From: JAJTFA01 sp044351265
GTDB taxonomy: Bacteria > Bacteroidota > Bacteroidia > UKL13-3
Assembly (NCBI GenBank): GCA_044351265.1
Contig: JBILGC010000020.1
Location: 1 to 32,848, forward strand
Length of the DNA stretch: 32,848 nt
Direction: 5' to 3'
In this document: positions 8,575 through 17,404 of the stretch, piece by piece
Layout of the letters: every line of letters starts with the position of its first letter
How positions within the stretch are numbered: position 1 is the stretch's first letter
Position numbers and translations under genes: made by a program
Notes under the pieces: generated by a model
Database searches by the model: none
Told to the model about the DNA's origin: nothing
The model's input: only the letters and a program-made list of their open reading frames with translations

Positions 8575-9519
8575 TTATTCTTCATCATCGCCCGTAACAT
8601 CTTCAAACTTATCAAGTGTGGGTTCGCCCAGAATGGCCAGCATCTCTTGCACTTCGTTAACCTTGGCTGATTTGTTTTGTTTTTCGTAGGCTACAACCAA
8701 ATTGCGAAGCACGCGTTTGATGATATCAATATTATTGCACGGATCAAAATATTCCATGCGTGGTTCTATTTGAATTTGTCTTAAAAACTGTTCCAAATTA
8801 GCTCTTGAAAAAACCGAACCTTGATTGAATGCATTGATGTAAAACAATACTCGTCCATCTTCCTGAGTGGCTCGATTGGTCGTATTGAAATAATCTTCTT
8901 CAGGCAAATGGTGTTGTTCTTCTAAATAAGCCAACACAAAGTGTTGAGGCAGATTTACTCCGTAAATGGGAATATTTAAACGCTGCGCAATGAGCATATA
9001 AATAATGGCCAACATAATGGGATTTCCACGTTTATTCTCCAGAACAACATTGATAAAAGAGTTCTGCGGATCGTGATAATGATCGGTATTACCTTTAAAT
9101 CCATGTACGTTGTAAAGAATCTGATTGATGATGCGTACTTTTTCAAAACCGGTTAGGTCATAATGCAGTTCAAGCCAGATGTCAAGTCTTATACGATCGA
9201 TTTCATTAATGATAGCTTGCTTATCTAAATCAGGGTATCTGTATTGCGCCACAATTAAAATGCCTTCCAATAAATCCGGACGTACTTCTTTACTCCACAC
9301 CCTAAGCTTATCAAGAATTTGCCTGAATTGAATTCGATGAATGATGTTTTCTACCCTTTGCTGATGCTCACTGCTTTGTAATTGCCCCCATTCGCTTTCC
9401 AGCATGGGCACAACTGCTAAACCCAAATCAAGTAATTTGCTTTCTACATGCTGCAACACTTCCTCGTCATCATCATCAAGCAATGCTACCAAGGATTTTA
9501 CTTCATTATCATTCAGCAT
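8575..9519 (-). CDS. SirB1-type transglutaminase-fold protein
   Basis: The protein is 314 residues from ATG 9519. It carries the SirB1 N-terminal signature VLENKRGNPIMLAIIYMLIA (159-178) and NLPQHFVLAYL (189-199), a transglutaminase-like fold in which the usual catalytic cysteine is not evident. An N-terminal helical stretch contains HEAT-like spacing and the acidic run LLDDDDEE. The C-terminal part, around RVLRNLVVAYEKQNK, resembles the tetratricopeptide-like tail of the family. The function is not established. The reading frame stays open for another 55 codons upstream, but those residues are an out-of-frame reading of the lysine-rich topA tail. ATG 9519, 7 bases after the topA stop, is therefore the sensible start, and the gene is probably transcribed with topA. 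Confidence 0.85.
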   Translation of the reverse strand: MLNDNEVKSLVALLDDDDEEVLQHVESKLLDLGLAVVPMLESEWGQLQSSEHQQRVENIIHRIQFRQILDKLRVWSKEVRPDLLEGILIVAQYRYPDLDKQAIINEIDRIRLDIWLELHYDLTGFEKVRIINQILYNVHGFKGNTDHYHDPQNSFINVVLENKRGNPIMLAIIYMLIAQRLNIPIYGVNLPQHFVLAYLEEQHHLPEEDYFNTTNRATQEDGRVLFYINAFNQGSVFSRANLEQFLRQIQIEPRMEYFDPCNNIDIIKRVLRNLVVAYEKQNKSAKVNEVQEMLAILGEPTLDKFEDVTGDDEE

Positions 9520-9526
9520 GCCCTGA

Positions 9527-11941
9527 TTATTTCTTTTTCCCTGATTTTCTTGCAGCAGTCTTCTTTGCAGGCGCTTTTTTGGGCGCAGCTTTCTTAGCAG
9601 CTTTTTTTGCCGCAGGCTTTTTCTCTTCTGCTTTTGTTGGCTGTTGTTTGGCAGCAGGTTTTTTGTCTTTACTAATAATTTCAAGACAGGTTTCTAATTT
9701 AATGCTTGCTGCATCCGTACCTTTAGGCAACTTGTAATTGTTTTTACCTTGTGCCATATATGGCCCCCAACGGCCATTTAGTAAACGGATGGCATCTTCG
9801 CCCGCCACTTCAAATTCTTTGATAAGTTTATTGGCTTCAGCTTCGCGCTTATTCATAATAATCTCAACGGCTTTGCTTTCATCCACACTCCAAGCATCAT
9901 CCGGTTTAGGTATGGAGTAAAATTTATTGTCATGCACAATATATGGGCCAAAGCGACCAACGCTTGCTTTCATGGGTTTGCCTTCAAACTCGCCTAAAAC
10001 ACGCGGCAGTTTAAACAACTCCAGTGCTTCCTCAAGCGTGATATTTTCAATTAATTGCCCGGGGCGTAATTTACCATATTGTGGCTTCTCATCTTCCGTA
10101 CCTTCACCTAACTGAACAAACGGACCAAAACGCCCAACCTTTGCGTATACGGTTTTCCCTGTTCCAGGATCTGTGCCTAGGGTACGCTCTCCACTTTGTC
10201 TTTCGGCAGTTTCGGTGGTTTTTTCTACATCCTTATGAAAAGGCTTGTAAAATTGTTTAATCATTTTATTCCACTGCAACTGGCCTTGTGCTATTTCATC
10301 AAACTCCTTTTCTACCGTTGCGGTAAAATTATAATCCATGATATTATCGAAATGCTTCGATAAAAAATCAGTTACAATCATCCCGATATCACTTGGAAAT
10401 AATTTTGATTTTTCAGCACCGTATTTTTCTGTTTTAACTTGTTGGGTTATTTTACCACTAGCAAGGGTTATAGTTTTAAAGTTTCTTTCTTTGCCTTCGC
10501 GGTCTTCACGTATCACATACCCTCTTTTTTGTATGGTAGAAATAGTAGGTGCATAGGTTGACGGCCTGCCAATACCAAGCTCCTCCAGTTTTTTAACCAA
10601 ACTGGCCTCAGTATATCGCGCAGCTGGTTTGGCAAATCTTTCTGTTGCATCAAGATCTTTTAGTTCAAGCACCTCGCCAACCTTTAGCGGAGGCAACATA
10701 CCTGCGTTGTCTTCATCCGACTCATCATCATTTGATTCCAGATAAACTTTGAGGAATCCTTCAAATTTAAGTACCTCTCCGGTTGCAGTAAGTTCTTCAG
10801 AAGTGGTTGAAATACCAATGGCAGCAATGGTTCTTTCTAATTGCGCATCGGCCATTTGAGAAGCAATGGCGCGTTTCCAGATGAGTTCATACAGGCGTTG
10901 CTCTTGCCTAGTTCCGTCTACAGCTGTATTTTCAAAATAGGTAGGTCTGATGGCTTCATGCGCTTCCTGTGCGCTGGCATTTTTAGTGGTATATTTTCTT
11001 GTATGGGAAAACTCCGGTCCGTATTGTTCAGCTATTTGTTTTTTAGCTGCACCAATGGCAAGATCTGATAAGTTAACGGAGTCAGTTCGCATATAGGTTA
11101 TTAATCCTGATTCATATAATTTTTGAGCAACACTCATGGTTTGGCTAACAGAGAAACCCAACTTGCGACTGGCTTCTTGCTGCAACGTAGAAGTGGTAAA
11201 AGGAGGTGCAGGCGATTTTTTTGCAGGCTTTACCTCAAGATTTTTGATAGTAAATATTGCACCGTTGCATTGCTGCACAAATGCTTCTGCTTCTTTTTCA
11301 GTAGCAAATCTTTTAGGCAATTCGGCATTCATAATCTTGCCTCCAACCAAAAAGCGGGCAGTAATTTTAAAAGCCGAAGATGTGTTAAAATTATTGATCT
11401 CACGTTCACGTTCAACAATCAGTCTTACCGCAACTGATTGTACACGCCCGGCTGAAAGATTGCCTTTTATTTTTTTCCAAAGTACCGGAGAAAGTTCAAA
11501 GCCAACGAGCCTGTCAAGTACACGTCTGGCTTGCTGTGCATCAACAAGATTTTTATCAATCTTTCTCGGATTTTGAATTGCTTTTAAAATAGCTGGTTTG
11601 GTAATTTCATGAAAAACGATGCGTTTGGTTTTTTTATCTTCCAGCTGCAAAACCTCACTTAAGTGCCAGGAAATGGCTTCACCTTCACGGTCCTCATCGG
11701 ATGCAAGCCATATGATTTCTGCTTGCTTCGATAATTTTTTCAACTCTGCCACCACAGCCTTCTTATCATCAGACACTTCGTATTGAGGATTGAAATTATT
11801 TTTAATGTCAATTGCACCATCACCCTTGGCAAGATCTCTGATATGCCCGTAGCAAGACTTAACGGTAAATTCACTACCCAAAAACTTCTCTATGGTTTTG
11901 GCCTTTGCAGGCGACTCCACAATCACTAGATTTTTTGCCAT
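9527..11941 (-). CDS. topA: DNA topoisomerase I (type IA)
   Basis: TopA relaxes negative supercoils through a 5'-phosphotyrosine intermediate. The Toprim domain lies at the N-terminus (NLVIVESPAKAKTIEKFL, and DEDREGEAISWHL at 82-94 with the acidic metal triad). The catalytic tyrosine is Y283 in GLITYMRTDS. The central gate includes ELGIGRPSTYA. Instead of C4 zinc fingers, the C-terminus carries repeats such as KVGRFGPFVQLGEG, ASVGRFGPYIVHD and LNGRWGPYMAQG. A strongly basic Lys/Ala/Pro tail of about 50 residues follows, resembling histone-H1-like tails and presumably binding DNA. At 804 residues it is a normal length for the phylum. It lies upstream of the SirB1-type gene, with a perfect hairpin just before its start. 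Confidence 0.97.
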   Translation of the reverse strand: MAKNLVIVESPAKAKTIEKFLGSEFTVKSCYGHIRDLAKGDGAIDIKNNFNPQYEVSDDKKAVVAELKKLSKQAEIIWLASDEDREGEAISWHLSEVLQLEDKKTKRIVFHEITKPAILKAIQNPRKIDKNLVDAQQARRVLDRLVGFELSPVLWKKIKGNLSAGRVQSVAVRLIVEREREINNFNTSSAFKITARFLVGGKIMNAELPKRFATEKEAEAFVQQCNGAIFTIKNLEVKPAKKSPAPPFTTSTLQQEASRKLGFSVSQTMSVAQKLYESGLITYMRTDSVNLSDLAIGAAKKQIAEQYGPEFSHTRKYTTKNASAQEAHEAIRPTYFENTAVDGTRQEQRLYELIWKRAIASQMADAQLERTIAAIGISTTSEELTATGEVLKFEGFLKVYLESNDDESDEDNAGMLPPLKVGEVLELKDLDATERFAKPAARYTEASLVKKLEELGIGRPSTYAPTISTIQKRGYVIREDREGKERNFKTITLASGKITQQVKTEKYGAEKSKLFPSDIGMIVTDFLSKHFDNIMDYNFTATVEKEFDEIAQGQLQWNKMIKQFYKPFHKDVEKTTETAERQSGERTLGTDPGTGKTVYAKVGRFGPFVQLGEGTEDEKPQYGKLRPGQLIENITLEEALELFKLPRVLGEFEGKPMKASVGRFGPYIVHDNKFYSIPKPDDAWSVDESKAVEIIMNKREAEANKLIKEFEVAGEDAIRLLNGRWGPYMAQGKNNYKLPKGTDAASIKLETCLEIISKDKKPAAKQQPTKAEEKKPAAKKAAKKAAPKKAPAKKTAARKSGKKK

Positions 11942-11962
11942 AATTACGCTTTCCTTATAAAC

Positions 11963-12000
11963 ACCAAAGTTGATTCCCGGTTAAAAGAATCAACTTTGGT
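11963..12000 (-). terminator. Perfect 14-bp hairpin between the M43 protease gene and topA
   Basis: ACCAAAGTTGATTC (11963-11976) pairs perfectly with GAATCAACTTTGGT (11987-12000) around a 10-base loop. It lies 35 bases after the protease stop and 21 bases before the topA ATG on the same strand. The following bases contain only a short T run (GTTTAT), so it may be a terminator for the protease transcript, an RNA-stability element or an attenuator for topA. A neighbouring CCCG/CGGG mini-hairpin at 12002-12013 could compete for part of its sequence. Confidence 0.6.
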
Positions 12001-12035
12001 ACCCGATACCGGGCTTCAAAAATGAATCTTAATTC

Positions 12036-13856
12036 TTAATTTATCAATATTTTATGTGTAAACCGCTGTTGCCCTGCTTCAAACCTCAGGTAGTAAATGC
12101 CTGATTTCAATCCGCCTTTATGCAATTCTACCTGATTAAAGCCTGCCGGCAATGTGCTGTTTTCAACTTTTTTTACTTCTCTACCCACCACATCAGTTAA
12201 TGTGATCTGAATATTTTTCTTTTCTTTCAAATCAAAGGTAATGAATGCATTTTCATTCATTGGGTTTGGCTGAAGGCTAAAATTTATTTCATTTTTTAAG
12301 GCATCATTCAATCCGGTTGAGCCATCTGAAATAGAAATCTGGTCGACAAAAACATTATTACCCTGCCTATTTACAAATTCAAAACGGAAACGAACATTTC
12401 TTTTGCGGTGCATTTTCCAAACTGATATAGAAACTTTTCTCCATTGTGTTTGCGTTGGGATAAAGTCTGAGTTTATGGGGTTTGCTGTTGCCAGTTCAGG
12501 ACCGCGCTCACCAAAAATTCTTTCTTCGGTCATGCCAAAGTCAGAAGAAACAAGCACAATGAGGGAGTCGAAATTGGTAAATGTTTTTTGCGCCCATGCA
12601 TAATAAAACTCTATAAAAGGAGAGTTTAAGTTAAGCAAATCAATTTCCGGTGTTTGAAAACCATCTCTGGTATTAAAGACCGCTCCCGGGTTAGAAAAAT
12701 TAGGTAAATATAAACTTGAATTGCTGTTGTAGCCGGCAAGTTTTGTGTAGCGCCAGCCAAAGCTTGGGTTGTTAAAATTATTATAAGTAAATCCTTTGCT
12801 CAATAAAGGATCTCCGCTTTCAAAATCAAATGCTATGGGGGCTATGAATGTAGTTGTGGGTGGAGTTAAATAATTTCCGTTAGCATCTATACCTGCATAG
12901 CTAACATTATTGGCGTAAATTAATGAACGGTATTGCTGCATTTGTGTGTATGCATAAGATTTCTGCCCCTGTGTAAACAATTCAAGGCAATTTCCATCAG
13001 AGTAGTCCATATAATTTTCTACCATGTCTCTTTGGTTGGGCAAATCGTTATTACATGAGTTTCGGGTTTTGTCACAACCACTGCTGGCTGATGCGCACGG
13101 AGGGGTATCACCCACACCATCACCATTTCCTGTGCAGCCACCCTGAAAGGTGTGAAATAAGCCAATCCAATGGCCAACTTCATGAGTAAGTGTTCTACCT
13201 GCCTGAGACTTATCAGCTATGCCCAGCATGCCAATTTGGTCAGCTCTCACCACAATGCCGTCTGTAGTGGGTTGTGAACTGCGCTGAAAAGGAAATTGTG
13301 CATAGCCCAGCACTATACCTGAGGATCCAGAGATTGGTGAAATGGTATTCACTACCCAAATATTTAAATATTTCTCACTGTTCCAATAGCTCAATGCCTT
13401 TACAGCGTTGTTGGCATTATCGGTCTGATTACTGAATAATCGGTTAATGCCATCATGTTTATTACCGTTCGGGTCATATTGCGCCAATCTGAATTCAAAT
13501 TCCATATCAGCCGCAACGCTGTAGGGACTTTTACCCCCATTTGTTCCCGGTTTTCTTCTAAAATCTTCATTGAGTATGCGAATCTGATCCATAATCTGGG
13601 CTTGTGAAATATTTTCCAAACCATTTTTATGAATAATATGAAACACCACCGGAATGTATCGGATTGTGCCAGCTTTTTGCATTGGTTGCTGCGATGCCTG
13701 CAATCCAATTTCGTTAGCTTGTTTCTCCAGTTTTTCTAATTCAGGGTATATCTTTTTTGAGAGGTTGAGATAATAATCGGTAATACATTTGGTATCCTGA
13801 GCCCGGGTTTGAAAAGCAAAAGCGAAACCCAGAAAAAGTATATAACGTTTAAGCAT
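12036..13856 (-). CDS. Secreted M43-family (cytophagalysin/pappalysin-like) metalloprotease with T9SS sorting domain
   Basis: The 606-residue protein begins with a signal peptide (residues 1 to about 19, ending TRA-QD). A zinc protease domain follows, with HEVGHWIGLFH at 225-235, the extended HExxHxxGxxH motif, and a Met-turn in NYMDYSDGNC with M283. Cysteines C241, C254, C261, C268 and C290 probably form disulfides outside the cell. Residues about 340-520 form a beta-rich, jelly-roll-like region (FDFESGDP to FVDQISISDGS). The last 75 residues (FSLQPNPMNENAFITFDL to HKILIN) are a type A T9SS C-terminal domain, predicting export across the outer membrane. It sits between aroC and topA with gaps of 101 and 94 bases. 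The natural substrate is unknown. Confidence 0.92.
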   Translation of the reverse strand: MLKRYILFLGFAFAFQTRAQDTKCITDYYLNLSKKIYPELEKLEKQANEIGLQASQQPMQKAGTIRYIPVVFHIIHKNGLENISQAQIMDQIRILNEDFRRKPGTNGGKSPYSVAADMEFEFRLAQYDPNGNKHDGINRLFSNQTDNANNAVKALSYWNSEKYLNIWVVNTISPISGSSGIVLGYAQFPFQRSSQPTTDGIVVRADQIGMLGIADKSQAGRTLTHEVGHWIGLFHTFQGGCTGNGDGVGDTPPCASASSGCDKTRNSCNNDLPNQRDMVENYMDYSDGNCLELFTQGQKSYAYTQMQQYRSLIYANNVSYAGIDANGNYLTPPTTTFIAPIAFDFESGDPLLSKGFTYNNFNNPSFGWRYTKLAGYNSNSSLYLPNFSNPGAVFNTRDGFQTPEIDLLNLNSPFIEFYYAWAQKTFTNFDSLIVLVSSDFGMTEERIFGERGPELATANPINSDFIPTQTQWRKVSISVWKMHRKRNVRFRFEFVNRQGNNVFVDQISISDGSTGLNDALKNEINFSLQPNPMNENAFITFDLKEKKNIQITLTDVVGREVKKVENSTLPAGFNQVELHKGGLKSGIYYLRFEAGQQRFTHKILIN

Positions 13857-13957
13857 GTAAATGATTAATAATAAAATAAATACAAGGATGCAAGATAGGA
13901 AATTGACTTGACAATGAAAATAAAGGGCTATTGGAGACTCGTTTATTTACCTGAAGA

Positions 13958-15037
13958 TTACACTTTTGCGCTACGGTTAAGCAGAATAAAATCAGCGATT
14001 ACCAAAGCTGCCATTGCTTCTACAATAGGCACTGCACGGGGCAAAACGCATGGGTCGTGCCGACCAAATGCTTCTAATAAAATAGATTCTTCGCTTGTGC
14101 TAAGTGTATCTTGTTTTTTTTGAATGGTTGAAACAGGTTTAAATGCACATCTAAAGAAGATGTCTTCCCCATTTGTTAATCCACCCTGAATGCCTCCGCT
14201 GTTATTGGTTCGTGTTGTCACCTTATTATCTGTTTTCAAAAATGCGTCATTATGCTCACTTCCTTTCATGTTAGCAGAACTAAATCCGCTTCCAATTTCA
14301 AAGCCTTTACATGTTTGAATGCCTAACATGGCTTTTGCCAATTGTGCATTTATCTTATCAAAAACCGGTTCGCCTAATCCCGGAGGGCAACCTTTAATTA
14401 CACAACAAATTACCCCGCCCACACTGTCTCCCTCAGCACGCGCTTGCTCAATGGTTGCTATCATTTTATCAGCAGTATCAGCATCAGGGCAGCGCACTGC
14501 ATTGCCTTCTGTTTTGCTTAAATCAAGCTCGGTATAGGAGAGAGGTAATATGATGTGCTGAACTTGTGAGACATAGGCATGTATGCTTATACCTTCATGC
14601 CTGATGAATAGTTTGGCTATGGCACCTGCCATAACCCTTGCAGCAGTTTCTCTGGCAGAAGCTCTTCCACCTCCGCGGTAATCACGCAGGCCAAATTTCT
14701 TTTCCCAGGTATAGTCGGCATGTGATGGCCTATACAAATCCTTGAGGTGAGAATAATCGTTGCTCTGTTGGTTTTTGTTTCTAATAAACAATGCAATGGG
14801 GGCACCGGTTGTTTTGCCTTCAAAAATTCCACTCAGCCATTCCGGTTCATCATCTTCTTTTCTTGGTGAGGTAATGGTGGACTGACCGGGTTTTCTTCTG
14901 TTGAGTTCTTTCTGCACAAAACCTTTATCAATCTCTAGGCCTGCCGGGCATCCATCAATAACCACACCTATGCCTTCACCATGACTTTCGCCAAAAGTGC
15001 TAATTTTAAAAATACTGCCAAATGAGTTGCCTGCCAT
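13958..15037 (-). CDS. aroC: Chorismate synthase
   Basis: AroC makes chorismate from 5-enolpyruvylshikimate-3-phosphate using reduced FMN, the last common step of aromatic amino acid synthesis. Signatures are FGSIFKISTFGESHGEGIGVVIDGCPAG at the N-terminus with catalytic H19, RPSHADYT with H106, and FGLRDYRGGGRASARETAARV (115-135). The 359-residue length is normal. It follows aroA on the same strand with a 19-base gap, forming an aroB-aroA-aroC run. No separate flavin reductase domain is present, so the enzyme should be monofunctional. Confidence 0.97.
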   Translation of the reverse strand: MAGNSFGSIFKISTFGESHGEGIGVVIDGCPAGLEIDKGFVQKELNRRKPGQSTITSPRKEDDEPEWLSGIFEGKTTGAPIALFIRNKNQQSNDYSHLKDLYRPSHADYTWEKKFGLRDYRGGGRASARETAARVMAGAIAKLFIRHEGISIHAYVSQVQHIILPLSYTELDLSKTEGNAVRCPDADTADKMIATIEQARAEGDSVGGVICCVIKGCPPGLGEPVFDKINAQLAKAMLGIQTCKGFEIGSGFSSANMKGSEHNDAFLKTDNKVTTRTNNSGGIQGGLTNGEDIFFRCAFKPVSTIQKKQDTLSTSEESILLEAFGRHDPCVLPRAVPIVEAMAALVIADFILLNRSAKV

Positions 15038-15056
15038 GATTCAAAAATAATTCAAT

Positions 15057-16292
15057 TCATTCTGTTATACTAAATCCTGCAAGTTGCAGGTGTTTCCAGA
15101 AATCTGGATACGATTTCTCAACACATGAACCGTCATCTAGTTTTACACTTTCAAAACAAAGTGAAAGCGGTGCAAACGCCATAGCCATTCTGTGATCAGC
15201 AGATGTTTGCATGTCCAGAAGATCATTTGCCGTTGATGATGCAGGAGAAATCCGCATGGATTCAGCATCAGTAACTGAAATCATTACACCTGTTTTACTT
15301 AATTCTTTGCTTAATACAGCTATGCGGTCCGATTCTTTTAAAGCGAGTGTTTGAAGTCCGTACAGATTCGCTTTGATGCCTGCTGCGCAAATAGCGGCAG
15401 ATACTGCAGGGGCAAGGTCAGGGTTGTGTTGCATATTAAGGTTAACCTCATTTTCAGTTGAGAATTGCTTAACTTTTGTAAGACGAATTCCATTATTTTC
15501 AAAGGTAGATTCTACACCAAAATATTTTTTCATCCAGTCTGCGATAACTGCATCTCCCTGCAGACTGTTTGGTGTTAAACCTTCTAAAAATACTTCGCAA
15601 TATTCGCTTAATGCAGCAATCTCGTACCAGTAGGAAGCAGCACTCCAGTCTGCTTCAGTTGTTATCTTTATACCTTTGGGTTTTTGTGCTGGTGGAACTT
15701 CAATGGTTTCCTCTTCTAGTAAAACATCAATACCAACTTGCCTAAGCAAACCAATGGTCATTTGAATATAAGGGTACGATGCAATATGTGCTCCCAATTT
15801 AAGTTTGAGCCCATTTTGAAGCAATGGCGAAATAAGCAATAGTGCAGAAGCAAACTGACTACTTTGCGATACATCTACAGTAACTTCTCCACCTGTTAAT
15901 TCTCGCGGTAATATTTCAATGGGTATACATCCGTTTTTTTCTAGGTAGTTTATTTCCGCACCCATTTTTCGCAAGGCATCAACCAACGGCTTAATGGGCC
16001 TTGCTTTCATACGTTCATCTCCGGTTATAATTTTATGTTTTCCGGAAGCGGCAAAATAGGCAGTTAAAAACCGCACACACGTACCTGCATTTTTAAGATG
16101 AATGAGATGCTCATCAGTTGTTAATGCATGCTGCATGAGAACTGTATCATCGGCACTTGATAATGTATTAATTGATATATCGGCCTGTATGGCTTGTAAA
16201 ATAAGTAAGCGGTTACTTATACTTTTTGATGCGGGAAGCGAAACCTGAGCATGGATATGTCCTTTGGGAGCAATGATGCTAATTCTTTTCAT
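15057..16292 (-). CDS. aroA: 3-phosphoshikimate 1-carboxyvinyltransferase (EPSP synthase)
   Basis: AroA joins phosphoenolpyruvate to shikimate-3-phosphate. Recognisable motifs are LPASKSISNRLLIL (19-32), NAGTCVRFLTAYFA in the PEP site, SQSSQFASALLL, LKESDRIAVLSKEL and SADHRMAMAFAPL. The protein has 411 residues. In the PEP/glyphosate loop the glycine of NAGT is retained, but the following arginine is followed by Phe, where the E. coli enzyme has Pro101. This is probably a lineage feature, and its effect on inhibitor sensitivity is unknown. The start overlaps the aroB stop by 4 bases (ATGA), indicating translational coupling. Confidence 0.96.
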   Translation of the reverse strand: MKRISIIAPKGHIHAQVSLPASKSISNRLLILQAIQADISINTLSSADDTVLMQHALTTDEHLIHLKNAGTCVRFLTAYFAASGKHKIITGDERMKARPIKPLVDALRKMGAEINYLEKNGCIPIEILPRELTGGEVTVDVSQSSQFASALLLISPLLQNGLKLKLGAHIASYPYIQMTIGLLRQVGIDVLLEEETIEVPPAQKPKGIKITTEADWSAASYWYEIAALSEYCEVFLEGLTPNSLQGDAVIADWMKKYFGVESTFENNGIRLTKVKQFSTENEVNLNMQHNPDLAPAVSAAICAAGIKANLYGLQTLALKESDRIAVLSKELSKTGVMISVTDAESMRISPASSTANDLLDMQTSADHRMAMAFAPLSLCFESVKLDDGSCVEKSYPDFWKHLQLAGFSITE

Positions 16293-17347
16293 AAACTGTC
16301 GTAGTAATTCAACGCAGCAGTAATCTGTGATTCTGAACAGGTGAAGTTAATACCAGCCTTTCCGATCTTTTTAAGCAAGGTAAAGTTAATGGCATCATCA
16401 ATATTCTTTTTGTCTTGCTTCATGTATCTGATTACATCCGGAGATAATACACTCCTTAAGGAATATTTCGGGAAACATCCGCAAATTACTTCAGCTATCT
16501 GCTTCAGTTCTTTGTTAGATAAGTTTAGCTTCACCTTCGATAAGAATGCTTCCGTTATCAATCCGATAGCAATTGCCTCTCCGTGTTTTAATGGTTTTTT
16601 ATCAATGGCTAAAGAGTAAGCCTCAATAGCATGGCCAATAGTATGGCCAAAGTTCAATATTTTTCTCAAAGATTTTTCATCCGGATCTTTTTTTACCACC
16701 TGCATTTTTAACTTAATTGAACCATTAATAAGCGGGCTGATTTTATTTGGTTCCAATTTTGAAATGCTAATGAGTTTATCCCAGTATTCTTTATCCAAAA
16801 TCAATCCATGCTTCAGCATTTCAGCGTATCCGTTTAGCATTTCTTCTCTTGGTAATGTATTTAGAAAATCAGGATGAATAAAAACAAGGGATGGCTGCTT
16901 AATGGTACCCACAGCATTTTTTATTCCATTAAAGTCAATGGCTGTTTTGCCGCCAATTGCTGCATCAACCATGGCCAGCAAGGTGGTAGGAATATTTATA
17001 AAATCAATGCCTCTCTTGTATGTTGATGCACAAAAACCGCCAATATCGGCAACCATTCCACCACCCAAATTAATCAGAACAGCTTTTTTATCTGCTTCTT
17101 CTTGCTGTAAGAGGCTCCATACTTTTTCTGCCGTTCGCAGCGTTTTGTGTTGTTCTCCGCTTTCAATGGTTATAAGTCTGATGTCAAATAAATATTTATT
17201 GAGCAGGGGCAAACAATATTTTTCTGTTTGTGTATCAGCCAACACAAAAACTTTGGTATAAGATTTCTCAATAATGGTTTCCAGCAGAATGTCGAAAACA
17301 TCATTGCCTGAATAAATACTGAAATCTTTGAAGTGGTATTCTTTCAA
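16289..17347 (-). CDS. aroB: 3-dehydroquinate synthase (probable TTG start)
   Basis: AroB cyclises DAHP to 3-dehydroquinate with NAD and a divalent metal. From the upstream ATG at 17395, the numbered motifs are SGEQHKTLRTAEKVW (79-93), LINLGGGMVADIGGF (108-121), IPTTLLAMVDAAIGGKTAI, the metal ligands E192 (GYAEMLKHG), H251 (NFGHTIGHAIE) and H271 (KHGEAIAIG). I prefer the TTG at 17347, giving 352 residues beginning MKEYHFKDFSIYSGND, for two reasons. It matches the usual N-terminus of Bacteroidota homologs as I know them. It also leaves the -7 element of the divergent proline dehydrogenase gene outside the coding sequence. The ATG at 17395 adds 16 residues and remains possible. The 3' end overlaps aroA by 4 bases. 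Confidence 0.94.
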   Translation of the reverse strand: MKEYHFKDFSIYSGNDVFDILLETIIEKSYTKVFVLADTQTEKYCLPLLNKYLFDIRLITIESGEQHKTLRTAEKVWSLLQQEEADKKAVLINLGGGMVADIGGFCASTYKRGIDFINIPTTLLAMVDAAIGGKTAIDFNGIKNAVGTIKQPSLVFIHPDFLNTLPREEMLNGYAEMLKHGLILDKEYWDKLISISKLEPNKISPLINGSIKLKMQVVKKDPDEKSLRKILNFGHTIGHAIEAYSLAIDKKPLKHGEAIAIGLITEAFLSKVKLNLSNKELKQIAEVICGCFPKYSLRSVLSPDVIRYMKQDKKNIDDAINFTLLKKIGKAGINFTCSESQITAALNYYDSL

Positions 17348-17352
17348 AATCT

Positions 17353-17360
17353 TACTTTTG
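17353..17360 (+). promoter_or_regulatory. Putative -7 promoter element for proline dehydrogenase
   Basis: TACTTTTG matches TAnnTTTG exactly, 44 bases before the ATG at 17405. A TTTG at 17327-17330 is a possible, slightly distant -33 element. The site lies just outside aroB if aroB starts at the TTG at 17347. Confidence 0.5.
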
Positions 17361-17404
17361 CCCGAACAAATTTGAACTTTTACAGTTAATAACAAAAATT
17401 TAAT

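Noticed and set aside
9520..9684. A 55-codon upstream extension of the SirB1-type protein, very rich in Lys, Arg and Gln
   Set aside because: It is an alternate-frame reading of the lysine-rich topA tail on the same strand. The ATG at 9519 follows the topA stop by 7 bases and begins a normal sequence.
11136..11576. 146-codon plus-strand frame opposite topA
   Set aside because: It is antisense to strongly conserved topA coding sequence, with no domain or promoter; treated as a shadow frame.
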